Part shown: piece after piece, positions 6,654-13,102 of the stretch
Layout: each line of letters opens with the position of its first letter
How positions within the stretch are numbered: position 1 is the stretch's first letter
From: Anaerolineae bacterium
Lineage (GTDB): Bacteria > Chloroflexota > Anaerolineae > JAFGEY01
DNA: 13,102 bases
Assembly (NCBI GenBank): GCA_016929205.1
Contig: JAFGJF010000030.1
Location: 1 to 13,102 of the forward strand
Direction of reading: 5' to 3'
The notes under the pieces: generated by a model
The model's database searches: none
Told to the model about the DNA's origin: nothing
The model's input: only the letters and a program-made list of their open reading frames with translations
Translations under genes and position numbers: made by a program

Positions 6654-7805
6654 ATGCCAAGAACCCTAAAGTGGACCACCCACGCCGACTTGGCAATCGT
6701 GAAACGCTGCACCGTACCACGCGAACTTTACCTCGATCACATGTGTTTTCAACGCAACGACTATCCGCTCTTTACCGAGATCTTTGGTCCCATTGTCGGC
6801 CTCAAGGAAGAGTGGGAGGAACAGGGCGCGACGCCCTCAGAGCTGGATCTTTCAGCATTCACCTATCGTTGTGAGATGCGTGGAGGCCTGCCGGTCAACA
6901 CCGGCAAACTGGGCGGCTATCCTGAGGAACGACTGGAAGAGAACGAGCGTTTTATCATCACCCGTGACAGCTATGGTCGCAAGATGAGATTGTCCCGTGG
7001 GTATGCCACGCTGCCCCTGCCGCTCGAATACCCGGTCAAAACGATGGATGACTGGCTCAGGATCAAGCACTGGTATCAGTTTTCCGAGGCCCGCTTTGGC
7101 CAGAACTGGGAGCAGCATGCCCGGGAGCATCTCGCCACTGATCGGGTGGTGACCGTCTCGATCCCCGGCGGGTTCGATGAGCCGCGCCAGTTGTTGGGCG
7201 AGGAAGGCTTGTGCCTGGCCTATTACGAGCAACCCGAACTGGTGCACGACATCCTCAACACAATTGGCGAGATGGCGTTCAAGGTGCTGGAGCGCGTCTC
7301 GGCAGCCGTGCAGGTCGATATGCTCAGCGTGCACGAAGATATGGCCGGAAAATCGGGTTCGTTGGCCGGACCCAGGCAGATCAAGGAATTCATCGCCCCC
7401 TATTACAGACGAATCTGGGACATGCTCCAGGATCGCGGCGCGCGGTTGTTCGACCAGGACAGCGACGGCGATATGAACGACGTGATCGAACCCTTCCTCG
7501 ACGCTGGTGTCAACTGTATGCACCCTATGGAACCCGCCTCCAACATGGACATTGTCCGGATCCGTCAAAAATATGGCACGCGGCTGGCCTTTTACGGCGG
7601 GATCGACAAACACGTCATCCGCCGCAGCAAGGACGAGATCGTCGCCGAATTGGAATACAAGATCCCACCGATGGTCGCCAGCGGCGGCTGTGTGCTCGCC
7701 CTAGACCACCGCATTCCCAACGGCACGCCGCTTAACAACTATAAATTCTACATCAAAAAGGCTTGGGAGATCATAGAACGGGAAACCAAAAAACTGTGGG
7801 CATAA
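6654..7805 (+). CDS. URO-D family protein B, zinc ligands replaced
   Basis: The protein has 383 residues and is a distant paralogue of the upstream URO-D protein. Family marks include SIPGGFDEPRQLLG, VDMLSVHEDMAGKSG, a DSDGDMNDVIEPFLDAGVN segment, and FYGGIDKHVI near the end. At the position of the H-x-C zinc pair of protein A it has D269-x-D271 within DQDSDGD. Where protein A has its late Cys (GDQCG) it reads LDHR (D351, H352). It is therefore not expected to hold zinc through thiolate and may bind a different metal or ligand. ATG 6654 follows GAGGAGG by 4 bases. It is most likely translated from the same message as its neighbour and could form a heteromer with it; that is inference. Confident on family, not on function. 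Confidence 0.85.
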   Translation: MPRTLKWTTHADLAIVKRCTVPRELYLDHMCFQRNDYPLFTEIFGPIVGLKEEWEEQGATPSELDLSAFTYRCEMRGGLPVNTGKLGGYPEERLEENERFIITRDSYGRKMRLSRGYATLPLPLEYPVKTMDDWLRIKHWYQFSEARFGQNWEQHAREHLATDRVVTVSIPGGFDEPRQLLGEEGLCLAYYEQPELVHDILNTIGEMAFKVLERVSAAVQVDMLSVHEDMAGKSGSLAGPRQIKEFIAPYYRRIWDMLQDRGARLFDQDSDGDMNDVIEPFLDAGVNCMHPMEPASNMDIVRIRQKYGTRLAFYGGIDKHVIRRSKDEIVAELEYKIPPMVASGGCVLALDHRIPNGTPLNNYKFYIKKAWEIIERETKKLWA

Positions 7806-7841
7806 TCAATCCTATCAATCCTGCAAATCCTGTTCATCATG
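7806..7841 (+). repeat. Degenerate 9-bp tandem repeat between uroD-B and GH116
   Basis: Four 9-base units follow the stop codon directly: TCAATCCTA, TCAATCCTG, CAAATCCTG and TTCATCATG. Units 1-3 differ from each other by 1-3 bases and the fourth is more diverged. The array fills more than half of the 64-bp gap, the largest inside the operon, and stops before the GH116 Shine-Dalgarno. Read in the uroD-B frame it stays open (SILSILQILFI). It resembles AATCCTG-type intergenic arrays that I recall from other genomes, but I cannot verify this. Confidence 0.65.
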
Positions 7842-7869
7842 TATCTCTTTTTAGCCGGGAGCGCAAACG

Positions 7870-10383
7870 ATGATCGAACGAAAAGAGCCAACACCCTGGC
7901 CGGTTCTCAAGCACTATGATCAGGATCACCTGGCGCGCATTGCACTGCCATTGGGCGGCATCGGCACGGGCACGGTTTCGCTGGGCGGGCGCGGCGATCT
8001 CCGCGACTGGGAGGTGATCAACCGGCCGGCCAAGGGATTCAACCCACTTGTCTTTTTCGCCCTCTATACGGGGACGGCAGACGGTCAAACGACAACGCGC
8101 GCACTCGAAGGTCCGCTCGAATGGTTCGAGTACGAAGGCGACTTTGGCAGCAAAGCCCCCAATCACGGCCTGCCACGCTTTCGACAATGCCGCTTTAGCG
8201 CCGCATATCCGCTGGGGCAGGTCCACCTCTCCGACCCCGATGTACCAGTCGACGTTCGGATCGAGGGCTTTAATCCCTTTATCCCGGGCGACCCCGACCG
8301 CAGCGGCATCCCGGTCGCTGTACTGCGCTACCACTTGCATAACCGCACCGATCAATCGCTCAGCGCCTCGATCTGCGGCTCGCTGTCCAACTTTATCGGA
8401 CAAGATGGTACGTGTGGCGCATCGATCACCAATCGCAACACATTTCGTGACGGAAACGCCGTTAATGGCATATTCTTTGAATCCGCAGGCGTCGACCCTA
8501 CCGCCGAGCAGTGGGGGTCGATAACTTTGACCACGATCAAGTGCGCCGAAAACGAGACAAGCGCCCGTACTGCCTGGCTGAAAAGTGGCTGGGGCACGGC
8601 GCTGCTCGATTTCTGGGACGATTTCAGCGAGGATGGTGTGCTTGACGAACGAGAAGGGTCTGGCCAGGACACGCCCGTGGGATCGCTGGCCATCCGCATC
8701 ACGCTGCCGGCGCAAACGACCAAAACAGTCACCTTTGCACTGACCTGGCACTTTCCCAACCGCCACACCTGGACCCCGGCAAACGACGACCATTGCAGCA
8801 GCGCTAACCGCATCGGCAACTATTATGCCACCCGATACGACGACGCCTGGGACGTGGCCGAACAGGTTGCCGCCAGTCTGGATGGCCTGGAAGCGATGAC
8901 CGTGCGCTTTGTGCGCGCCTTTTGCGACAGCGACCTGCCCGGTGTGGTCAAGGAAGCCGCGCTGTTCAACCTGAGCACGCTGCGCACACAAACCTGCTTT
9001 CGCACGCCAGATGGGCACTTGTTTGGGTGGGAAGGAAGCTGCGACCAGCGCGGCTGCTGCCATGGCTCGTGCACCCACGTCTGGAATTACGAGCAAGCGA
9101 CCGCGTTTTTGTTCGGCGACCTGGCCAAAACCATGCGCGAGGTCGAGTTTGCGCATGCGACAGACGACGAAGGTCTGATGAGTTTTCGCGTCAACCTGCC
9201 GCTGGCGCGCGCGCAAGAATTCGGCAAGGCCGCGGCTGATGGGCAGATGGGCTGCATACTAAAAATGTATCGCGACTGGCAGCTCTCGGGCGACGATGCG
9301 TGGCTGAAAAGACTGTGGCCCAAGGTGAAAAAGGCACTGACCTTTTGCTGGATCCCCGGAGGCTGGGACGCCGATCAGGATGGGGTGATGGAAGGCTGCC
9401 AGCACAATACGATGGACGTCGAATACTATGGGCCCAACCCGCAAATGGGCGCTTGGTATCTCGGCGCGCTGCGAGCAGCAGAAGAAATGGCCCGTGCCCT
9501 TGGCGAAACCGAATTTGCCGATCTGTGCCGCAGCCATTTTGAGAACGGCAGCCGGTGGATCGATACACACCTCTTTAATGGCGAGTACTATATCCAGGAT
9601 ATTCGCCCACCGGGAAACGATGGGGCCGTTGCCGCCTGCCTGCTGATCGGGATGGGGGCCAGGGACCTGTCGAAACCGGACTATCAGCTTGGTGAGGGTT
9701 GCCTGGTCGATCAACTGGTCGGGCAGTTTGTCGCCCATGTCAGCGGGCTAGGCTACCTGCTCGATCGCGATCACGTACAGCAGACGCTGCGCAGCATTCT
9801 GAAATACAACCTGCGCGACGGACTGCACGATCACTTTAACTGTATGCGCTCTTTTGCCCTGGGCGAGGAAGCGGCACTGCTGATGGCTGCCTACCCCAAG
9901 GACCGCCCCCGGAATCCATTCCCGTACTTTACCGAGGTCATGACCGGGTTTGAATACACGGCTGCGATCGGTATGTTGTACGAAGGGCAGATCGGTGACG
10001 GCCTGCGCTGCATACAAAACATCCGCGACCGCTATGACGGGCGCAAACGTAATCCTTTTAACGAGGCCGAGTGCGGGCATCACTATGCGCGTGCGATGAC
10101 CAGCTGGGCAGCGGTGCTGGCTCTGAGCGGGTTCCACTTTTCCGCCGTGAGACAAACGATGACCTTTGCTGCCCAAAACGGATGTTTCTTTTGGTCGAAC
10201 GGCTATGCCTGGGGCGTGTGCGTGCTACAAAAGCGAGAACAGGACTTCGAGATTGCAATCGACGTCCTGTATGGCGAGTTGATCTTGAGCAAGTTCGTGC
10301 TGGACCCATTTGGCCGGCATTCATTCGAACCCCAGGCCCGCCTCAAGACTGGAGACACCATACAGTTTACCATCGCCGGATGA
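7870..10383 (+). CDS. GH116 family beta-glycosidase (GBA2-like, DUF608)
   Basis: The protein has 837 residues, close to the size of characterised bacterial GH116 enzymes. The N-terminal beta-sandwich (GBA2_N-like) opens with LPLGGIGTGTVSLGG and DWEVINRPAKGFNP. The (alpha/alpha)6 catalytic domain (DUF608) runs from about residue 340 to the end. FGWEGSCDQ carries E388, which aligns with the GBA2 nucleophile (remembered as E527). D516 in QHNTMDVEYYG aligns with the acid/base (D677). Their 128-residue separation is similar to that in the archaeal enzyme SSO1353. The family cleaves beta-glucosides, beta-xylosides and glucosylceramide with retention. There is no signal peptide, so it acts in the cytoplasm on imported glycosides. 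GGGAG lies 8 bases before the ATG. It sits between the URO-D pair and the TIM-barrel gene in one operon. The exact sugar specificity is unknown. Confidence 0.92.
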   Translation: MIERKEPTPWPVLKHYDQDHLARIALPLGGIGTGTVSLGGRGDLRDWEVINRPAKGFNPLVFFALYTGTADGQTTTRALEGPLEWFEYEGDFGSKAPNHGLPRFRQCRFSAAYPLGQVHLSDPDVPVDVRIEGFNPFIPGDPDRSGIPVAVLRYHLHNRTDQSLSASICGSLSNFIGQDGTCGASITNRNTFRDGNAVNGIFFESAGVDPTAEQWGSITLTTIKCAENETSARTAWLKSGWGTALLDFWDDFSEDGVLDEREGSGQDTPVGSLAIRITLPAQTTKTVTFALTWHFPNRHTWTPANDDHCSSANRIGNYYATRYDDAWDVAEQVAASLDGLEAMTVRFVRAFCDSDLPGVVKEAALFNLSTLRTQTCFRTPDGHLFGWEGSCDQRGCCHGSCTHVWNYEQATAFLFGDLAKTMREVEFAHATDDEGLMSFRVNLPLARAQEFGKAAADGQMGCILKMYRDWQLSGDDAWLKRLWPKVKKALTFCWIPGGWDADQDGVMEGCQHNTMDVEYYGPNPQMGAWYLGALRAAEEMARALGETEFADLCRSHFENGSRWIDTHLFNGEYYIQDIRPPGNDGAVAACLLIGMGARDLSKPDYQLGEGCLVDQLVGQFVAHVSGLGYLLDRDHVQQTLRSILKYNLRDGLHDHFNCMRSFALGEEAALLMAAYPKDRPRNPFPYFTEVMTGFEYTAAIGMLYEGQIGDGLRCIQNIRDRYDGRKRNPFNEAECGHHYARAMTSWAAVLALSGFHFSAVRQTMTFAAQNGCFFWSNGYAWGVCVLQKREQDFEIAIDVLYGELILSKFVLDPFGRHSFEPQARLKTGDTIQFTIAG

Positions 10384-10422
10384 TATACAGACTTGGGAAA
10401 AAGCAGAACAGGAGAAAGGACA

Positions 10423-11175
10423 ATGATTCACAGCGGACTTGTTTCCATTACTTTCAGACAGCTATCACCGCAAGAGATCATCGACTTGGTCACACAGGCC
10501 GGGCTAGAAGGCATCGAATGGGGCGGCGATGTGCACGCACCGCACGGCGACGTTGCCCGCGCCCGGCAGGTGCGGCAGTGGACAGAGGATGCAGGGTTAG
10601 TCACTCCATCCTACGGCTCGTACTACCGAGTCAACTCGGAGGACTCGCCCCCCTTTGAGGCCGTGCTCGACAGCGCCGTGGCCCTCGGTGCGCCCATCGT
10701 GCGCGTGTGGGCCGGCAAAATCGGCTCGGACAAGGCGGACGAACAATTTCGCCATGCCGTAGTGGATGAATCGCGCCGCATCGCCGACCTGGCACAACAG
10801 GCAAATGTCATCGTTGCTTATGAATTTCACGGCAACACGCTCACCGATACCAACGAGTCGGCACTGCAACTGCTGCAAGAGGTAAATCACCCCAACGTCA
10901 AGACGTACTGGCAGCCGATGAGAGCGGCGGAAGAGCAGTACCGGCTCGACGGGCTGCGTGCCGTGCTGCCCTGGCTGACCTACTTGCACGTCTTTTCCTG
11001 GGAGCAGGATGGTTCTCGCCTGCCCCTCGCCGCAGGCCAACGACAATGGCAAGAACGGATCGAGATTGTCCAGGGCACCGGACACGAACATTACGCCCTG
11101 ATCGAGTTCGTGCAAGACAATGCGCCTGAAGCGTTTTTGGACGATGCTGCCACGCTCAAACAGTGGCTGAGCTGA
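10423..11175 (+). CDS. Sugar phosphate isomerase/epimerase-like TIM-barrel protein
   Basis: The protein has 250 residues and belongs to the xylose-isomerase-like / AP-endonuclease-2 superfamily. E32 (GIEWGGDVH) with H38, then E134-x-H136 (YEFHGNTLTDT), H189 (LHVFSW) and E228 (LIEF) mark the ends of barrel strands where the family binds a divalent metal. Such proteins isomerise or epimerise sugars, and some act with Gfo/Idh/MocA oxidoreductases on 3-keto-glycosides. The open frame extends 30 bases upstream, but ATG 10423 is preferred because AGGAG lies 8 bases before it and HSGLVSITF is the natural first strand. It is the last gene of the operon, 39 bp after the GH116 gene. No terminator hairpin follows, so read-through to the small downstream gene is possible. 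Family secure, substrate unknown. Confidence 0.85.
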   Translation: MIHSGLVSITFRQLSPQEIIDLVTQAGLEGIEWGGDVHAPHGDVARARQVRQWTEDAGLVTPSYGSYYRVNSEDSPPFEAVLDSAVALGAPIVRVWAGKIGSDKADEQFRHAVVDESRRIADLAQQANVIVAYEFHGNTLTDTNESALQLLQEVNHPNVKTYWQPMRAAEEQYRLDGLRAVLPWLTYLHVFSWEQDGSRLPLAAGQRQWQERIEIVQGTGHEHYALIEFVQDNAPEAFLDDAATLKQWLS

Positions 11176-11226
11176 AACCGGATAGGCAACACGAGCATTG
11201 GCAAAATAGCCCTAGATCGTATTTTG

Positions 11227-11235
11227 TGGTATAAT
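11227..11235 (+). promoter_or_regulatory. Extended -10 promoter for the small downstream gene
   Basis: TGG-TATAAT is a perfect -10 with an extended TG element. No good -35 exists at 16-18 bp, which extended -10 promoters tolerate. Transcription would start near 11242, about 58 bases before the TTG start. Confidence 0.55.
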
Positions 11236-11287
11236 AGCCCACTAATAATCATTGGCACCTTGTGTTTCAGATCGTGTATCTGTCAGT

Positions 11288-11293
11288 GGGAGG
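11288..11293 (+). promoter_or_regulatory. Shine-Dalgarno supporting a TTG start
   Basis: GGGAGG lies 6 bases before TTG 11300. No ATG lies near it in this frame, and the earlier in-frame TTG at 11252 has no ribosome site, so 11300 is the best start. Confidence 0.6.
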
Positions 11294-11299
11294 CAAAGA

Positions 11300-11548
11300 T
11301 TGGAGCAAGCAAATCCAAGTGACACAGGAGCAGGCCAATTTAACCTCGACGATTTGCTTGTGGGCGAGCTCGAGCAAATGCTGACTCGTATGCTGATCGT
11401 CAAGTACCCGGGTATCGAGCAAAAAGACGTCGATCGCCTTTTCCAGGCGATCGACATCGGCAACCTCGATCTGATCGAACAGATAGAGGCTGACCTGGCT
11501 CAAAAGTCGGCGCGATGGATGGCGGCAATGATGGCGTTTGATCAATAG
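11300..11548 (+). CDS. Small hypothetical protein, 82 residues, TTG start
   Basis: I do not recognise the family. Translation from TTG 11300 gives an acidic, mostly helical protein. A polar N-terminus (EQANPSDTGAGQ) is followed by a helix around DDLLVGELEQMLTRMLIVKYPG, a second segment (KDVDRLFQAIDIGNLDLIEQI) with an acidic, amphipathic pattern, and an alanine- and methionine-rich end. There is no signal peptide, transmembrane segment or cysteine. Evidence that it is real is the clean extended -10 promoter, the strong Shine-Dalgarno and the sensible spacing. It could be a small regulator or an adaptor for the neighbouring operon, or unrelated to it. It converges with the sulfatase gene 46 bp away. 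Confidence 0.6.
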   Translation: MEQANPSDTGAGQFNLDDLLVGELEQMLTRMLIVKYPGIEQKDVDRLFQAIDIGNLDLIEQIEADLAQKSARWMAAMMAFDQ

Positions 11549-11593
11549 CTGCTGGGCCTGCTGCCTCGACCACAAGGTACACTTTAGGGCTTT

Positions 11594-12943
11594 TTAGAAA
11601 GTATAGGGCACCGTCCCCGTTTCGTCCACAGTGTATCCCCATTGCCGGATGTATGCTAACCCTGGAAGAAAAGCATCGCCTGTCGCGTCGAGTTTACGCT
11701 GCAACCATCCGTCCAACTCATCCACCAGCCCGGCGTATGCCGTTTTGCCGACAAGATTCTCCAACTGGTATGGATCGCGATCGTTGTCATAAAGCAGCCA
11801 CGGTCCGTCTAGCGTGCGCGTGTACGTATACCGCTGGGTGCGCAGACCACGATATGCCCTGCCCCCATGCTGGGACGCCGTCCATTGTCCAAACGGCTGC
11901 GGGCACATGATCAATGCTGCGCCATCCGATGGATCATCTCCTCCCTGCAAATATCCGGAATAATCCAACCCTTCGACCGTACCCGGCGCGGCGATCCCAC
12001 ACAGTCCCAAGAGTGTGGGCATAATATCGGGTGCATCGATCAAACCATCTACCTGTCGTCCCGTGCGCCCGAGCAAGGCCGGGTACCGGAGCAAAAAAGG
12101 AACGCGGATCGACTCTTCCCACGGCCGCTGTTTCTTGTATTGCCCGTGCGAGCCTAGCATATCACCGTGATCCGAGGTGAAACAAAAAATCGTATCCTCC
12201 TCGATCCCACAGTCGCGGATCGTTGATAGCAGATCGCCAACGCAATCGTCCAGGGCCGTGCAGTGAGCATAGTATCCGGCCAGATCAGCCCTGGCACGCG
12301 CGGCGATGGATTCAGGCACGTTGGGTCGCAGCGCGATATCTGCAGGGTCGTACAGCGCCCGGTATTTTTCCGGAGCAGTGCCATAGGGCGCGTGCGGCGG
12401 TCCCCACGACAGCACGAGCAAAAACGGTTTGTCCGGGTCGCGCTCGCGAATAGTGCGCTGCGCGTCGTGGGTCTGGGCAATAGCATCGTAGCCTTCCCAG
12501 GTCAGCTTTTCGTCCGAATCCCCGGCATAATAAGCCGACTGATTATAATCGTGTGTGCATTCCAGCACCTTCCAATAGTCGAATCCCTGTCGACGTTCGG
12601 GTGGGATGTAGCTTGAACGGCCGTGACCATCAACGTGCCATTTGCCGATGTAGGCAGTGTCGTAGCCATGGTCGGCAAAAACGTGGGCCAGGCTGGATGC
12701 ATTGGGTTGGAGATACACATCGTTGACAAATACCCCGTGCGTGAGCGGAAGCTGTCCGGTCAGCAAGCTGGCCCGGTAGGGCGAACAAACCGGGCAGCCG
12801 GCCATCGCTCGCGTAAAATCGACGCATTCGCCGGCCAGACGGTCTAGATTTGGGGTCTGAACGACCGGGTTACCGGCATAGCCGGTGGCTTGCGCGCGCC
12901 ACTGATCGCCAAACACAAATATGACGTTGGGTTGCTTTTCCAT
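11594..12943 (-). CDS. Cytosolic type I (formylglycine) sulfatase
   Basis: The protein has 449 residues. It hydrolyses sulfate esters using formylglycine made from C53 in CSPYR, the C-x-P-x-R signature, followed by ASLLTG. Calcium ligands are D13-Q14 (FGDQWR) and D258-H259 (TSDHGDMLGSHG); YIGKWH holds the usual Lys and His. The start with PNVIFVFGDQWR and the C-terminal LYDNDRDPYQLENL block are typical. There is no signal peptide, so it acts on imported sulfated sugars or esters. The frame stays open for 43 more residues upstream, but they look non-coding and ATG 12943 is where family homologues begin; its AAGGA lies 12 bases away, a little far. A sulfatase-maturing enzyme is needed and is not in this window. 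It is divergent from the gene at 13089 and may share control with it. Substrate unknown. Confidence 0.92.
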   Translation of the reverse strand: MEKQPNVIFVFGDQWRAQATGYAGNPVVQTPNLDRLAGECVDFTRAMAGCPVCSPYRASLLTGQLPLTHGVFVNDVYLQPNASSLAHVFADHGYDTAYIGKWHVDGHGRSSYIPPERRQGFDYWKVLECTHDYNQSAYYAGDSDEKLTWEGYDAIAQTHDAQRTIRERDPDKPFLLVLSWGPPHAPYGTAPEKYRALYDPADIALRPNVPESIAARARADLAGYYAHCTALDDCVGDLLSTIRDCGIEEDTIFCFTSDHGDMLGSHGQYKKQRPWEESIRVPFLLRYPALLGRTGRQVDGLIDAPDIMPTLLGLCGIAAPGTVEGLDYSGYLQGGDDPSDGAALIMCPQPFGQWTASQHGGRAYRGLRTQRYTYTRTLDGPWLLYDNDRDPYQLENLVGKTAYAGLVDELDGWLQRKLDATGDAFLPGLAYIRQWGYTVDETGTVPYTF

Positions 12944-12984
12944 ATTTCTTGGCTGTCCTTTCTGCGAATCTGGAGATGTGGGCT

Positions 12985-13005
12985 CATTGTAACTAAACCA
13001 CAATG
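12985..13005. promoter_or_regulatory. Inverted repeat over the sulfatase -10 region
   Basis: CATTGT (12985-12990) and ACAATG (13000-13005) form a 21-bp palindrome with a 9-base spacer. The minus-strand TACAAT at 12991-12986 is a possible sulfatase -10 and lies in one arm, although no matching -35 is visible. The site lies between two divergent genes and could act as a shared operator. Confidence 0.4.
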
Positions 13006-13031
13006 TGTTGGGGACCGATGCCCTAGCTGAC

Positions 13032-13059
13032 TTGCCGTCACCCAAGACCGTGGTATCAT
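13032..13059 (+). promoter_or_regulatory. Candidate promoter of the gene leaving the window
   Basis: TTGCCG (13032-13037), 16 bp, then TATCAT (13054-13059) preceded by TGG, an extended -10. Transcription would start near 13066, about 23 bases before the ATG at 13089. Confidence 0.5.
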
Positions 13060-13088
13060 GGAGGAATCCCAAGTGATGGAGGAAAGAG

Positions 13089-13102
13089 ATGAAACGACCA
13101 CG
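13089..13102 (+). CDS. Start of an unknown gene cut by the window edge
   Basis: Only ATG and the codons for K-R-P are visible. The gene is supported by GGAGG 6 bases before the ATG and by a promoter candidate a further 23 bases upstream. It is divergent from the sulfatase with 145 bp between starts. The basic first residues are seen in regulators and many other proteins, so no function can be given. Confidence 0.55.

Noticed and set aside
7806..7841. CRISPR array
   Set aside because: Units are 9 bp, contiguous and without spacers, so this is a simple tandem repeat.
7837..9216. Long open frame (459 residues) on the minus strand inside the GH116 gene
   Set aside because: The plus-strand GH116 protein is unmistakable across the whole stretch. 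The antisense frame is open because of the GC-rich codon pattern and shows no family motif or ribosome site.
11549..11593. Terminator between the small gene and the sulfatase
   Set aside because: A T5 run is present at 11591-11595, but I found no stable stem before it on either strand.
12944..13072. 43-residue N-terminal extension of the sulfatase
   Set aside because: It would run through the promoter region and palindrome, lacks hydrophobic signal-peptide character, and homologues start at the MEKQPNVIF-type sequence.

Overview
The window is about 13.1 kb of GC-rich bacterial DNA, roughly 60% GC by eye. It is densely packed, with strong Shine-Dalgarno sites and canonical sigma-70-like -10 boxes. 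The gene content is a large intracellular glycoside and sugar catabolic set with an unrelated PlsC acyltransferase in the middle. It fits an environmental, probably anaerobic, polysaccharide or glycoside degrader. The gene styles recall Chloroflexota (Anaerolineae-like), but that assignment is inference; no ribosomal or other phylogenetic marker is present.

Layout. (1) 1-384 (+) is the C-terminal end of a Gfo/Idh/MocA oxidoreductase. (2) 445-3091 (-) is a two-gene unit: a ChbG/HpnK (YdjC-like) deacetylase, then a DUF5060/DUF4038 putative glycosidase. (3) A 440-bp divergent control region (3092-3531) separates this unit from (4) a PlsC-family acyltransferase, 3532-4239 (+), which ends at a stem-loop. 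(5) 4402-11175 (+) is a tightly packed five-gene operon: zinc-type MDR dehydrogenase, URO-D family protein A, URO-D family protein B, a GH116 beta-glycosidase and a xylose-isomerase-like TIM-barrel protein. (6) 11300-11548 (+) is a small unrecognised protein with a TTG start and its own extended -10 promoter. (7) 11594-12943 (-) is a cytosolic sulfatase. (8) A divergent gene starts at 13089 (+) and runs off the edge.

How the genes may work together. None of the enzymes with a visible N-terminus has a signal peptide, so imported glycosides or oligosaccharides would be processed in the cytoplasm. Sulfate would be removed by the sulfatase and N-acetyl groups by the ChbG-like protein. Glycosidic bonds would be cut by GH116 and the DUF4038 protein. 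The released sugars would then be oxidised or isomerised by the MDR dehydrogenase, the Gfo/Idh/MocA enzyme and the TIM-barrel protein. Families are read from sequence; substrates are inferred.

The least explained part is the back-to-back pair of URO-D superfamily genes inside the sugar operon. One keeps an H-x-C...C zinc/thiol site like that of MtaA-type methyltransferases. In the other the same positions are D-x-D and the late Cys is lost. This pairing is the best candidate here for undescribed biochemistry. Other points of note are an ACAAT/ATTGT palindrome overlapping the -10 of two catabolic promoters, a 9-bp tandem repeat between uroD-B and the GH116 gene, and a dehydrogenase whose zinc-binding region has been remodelled.
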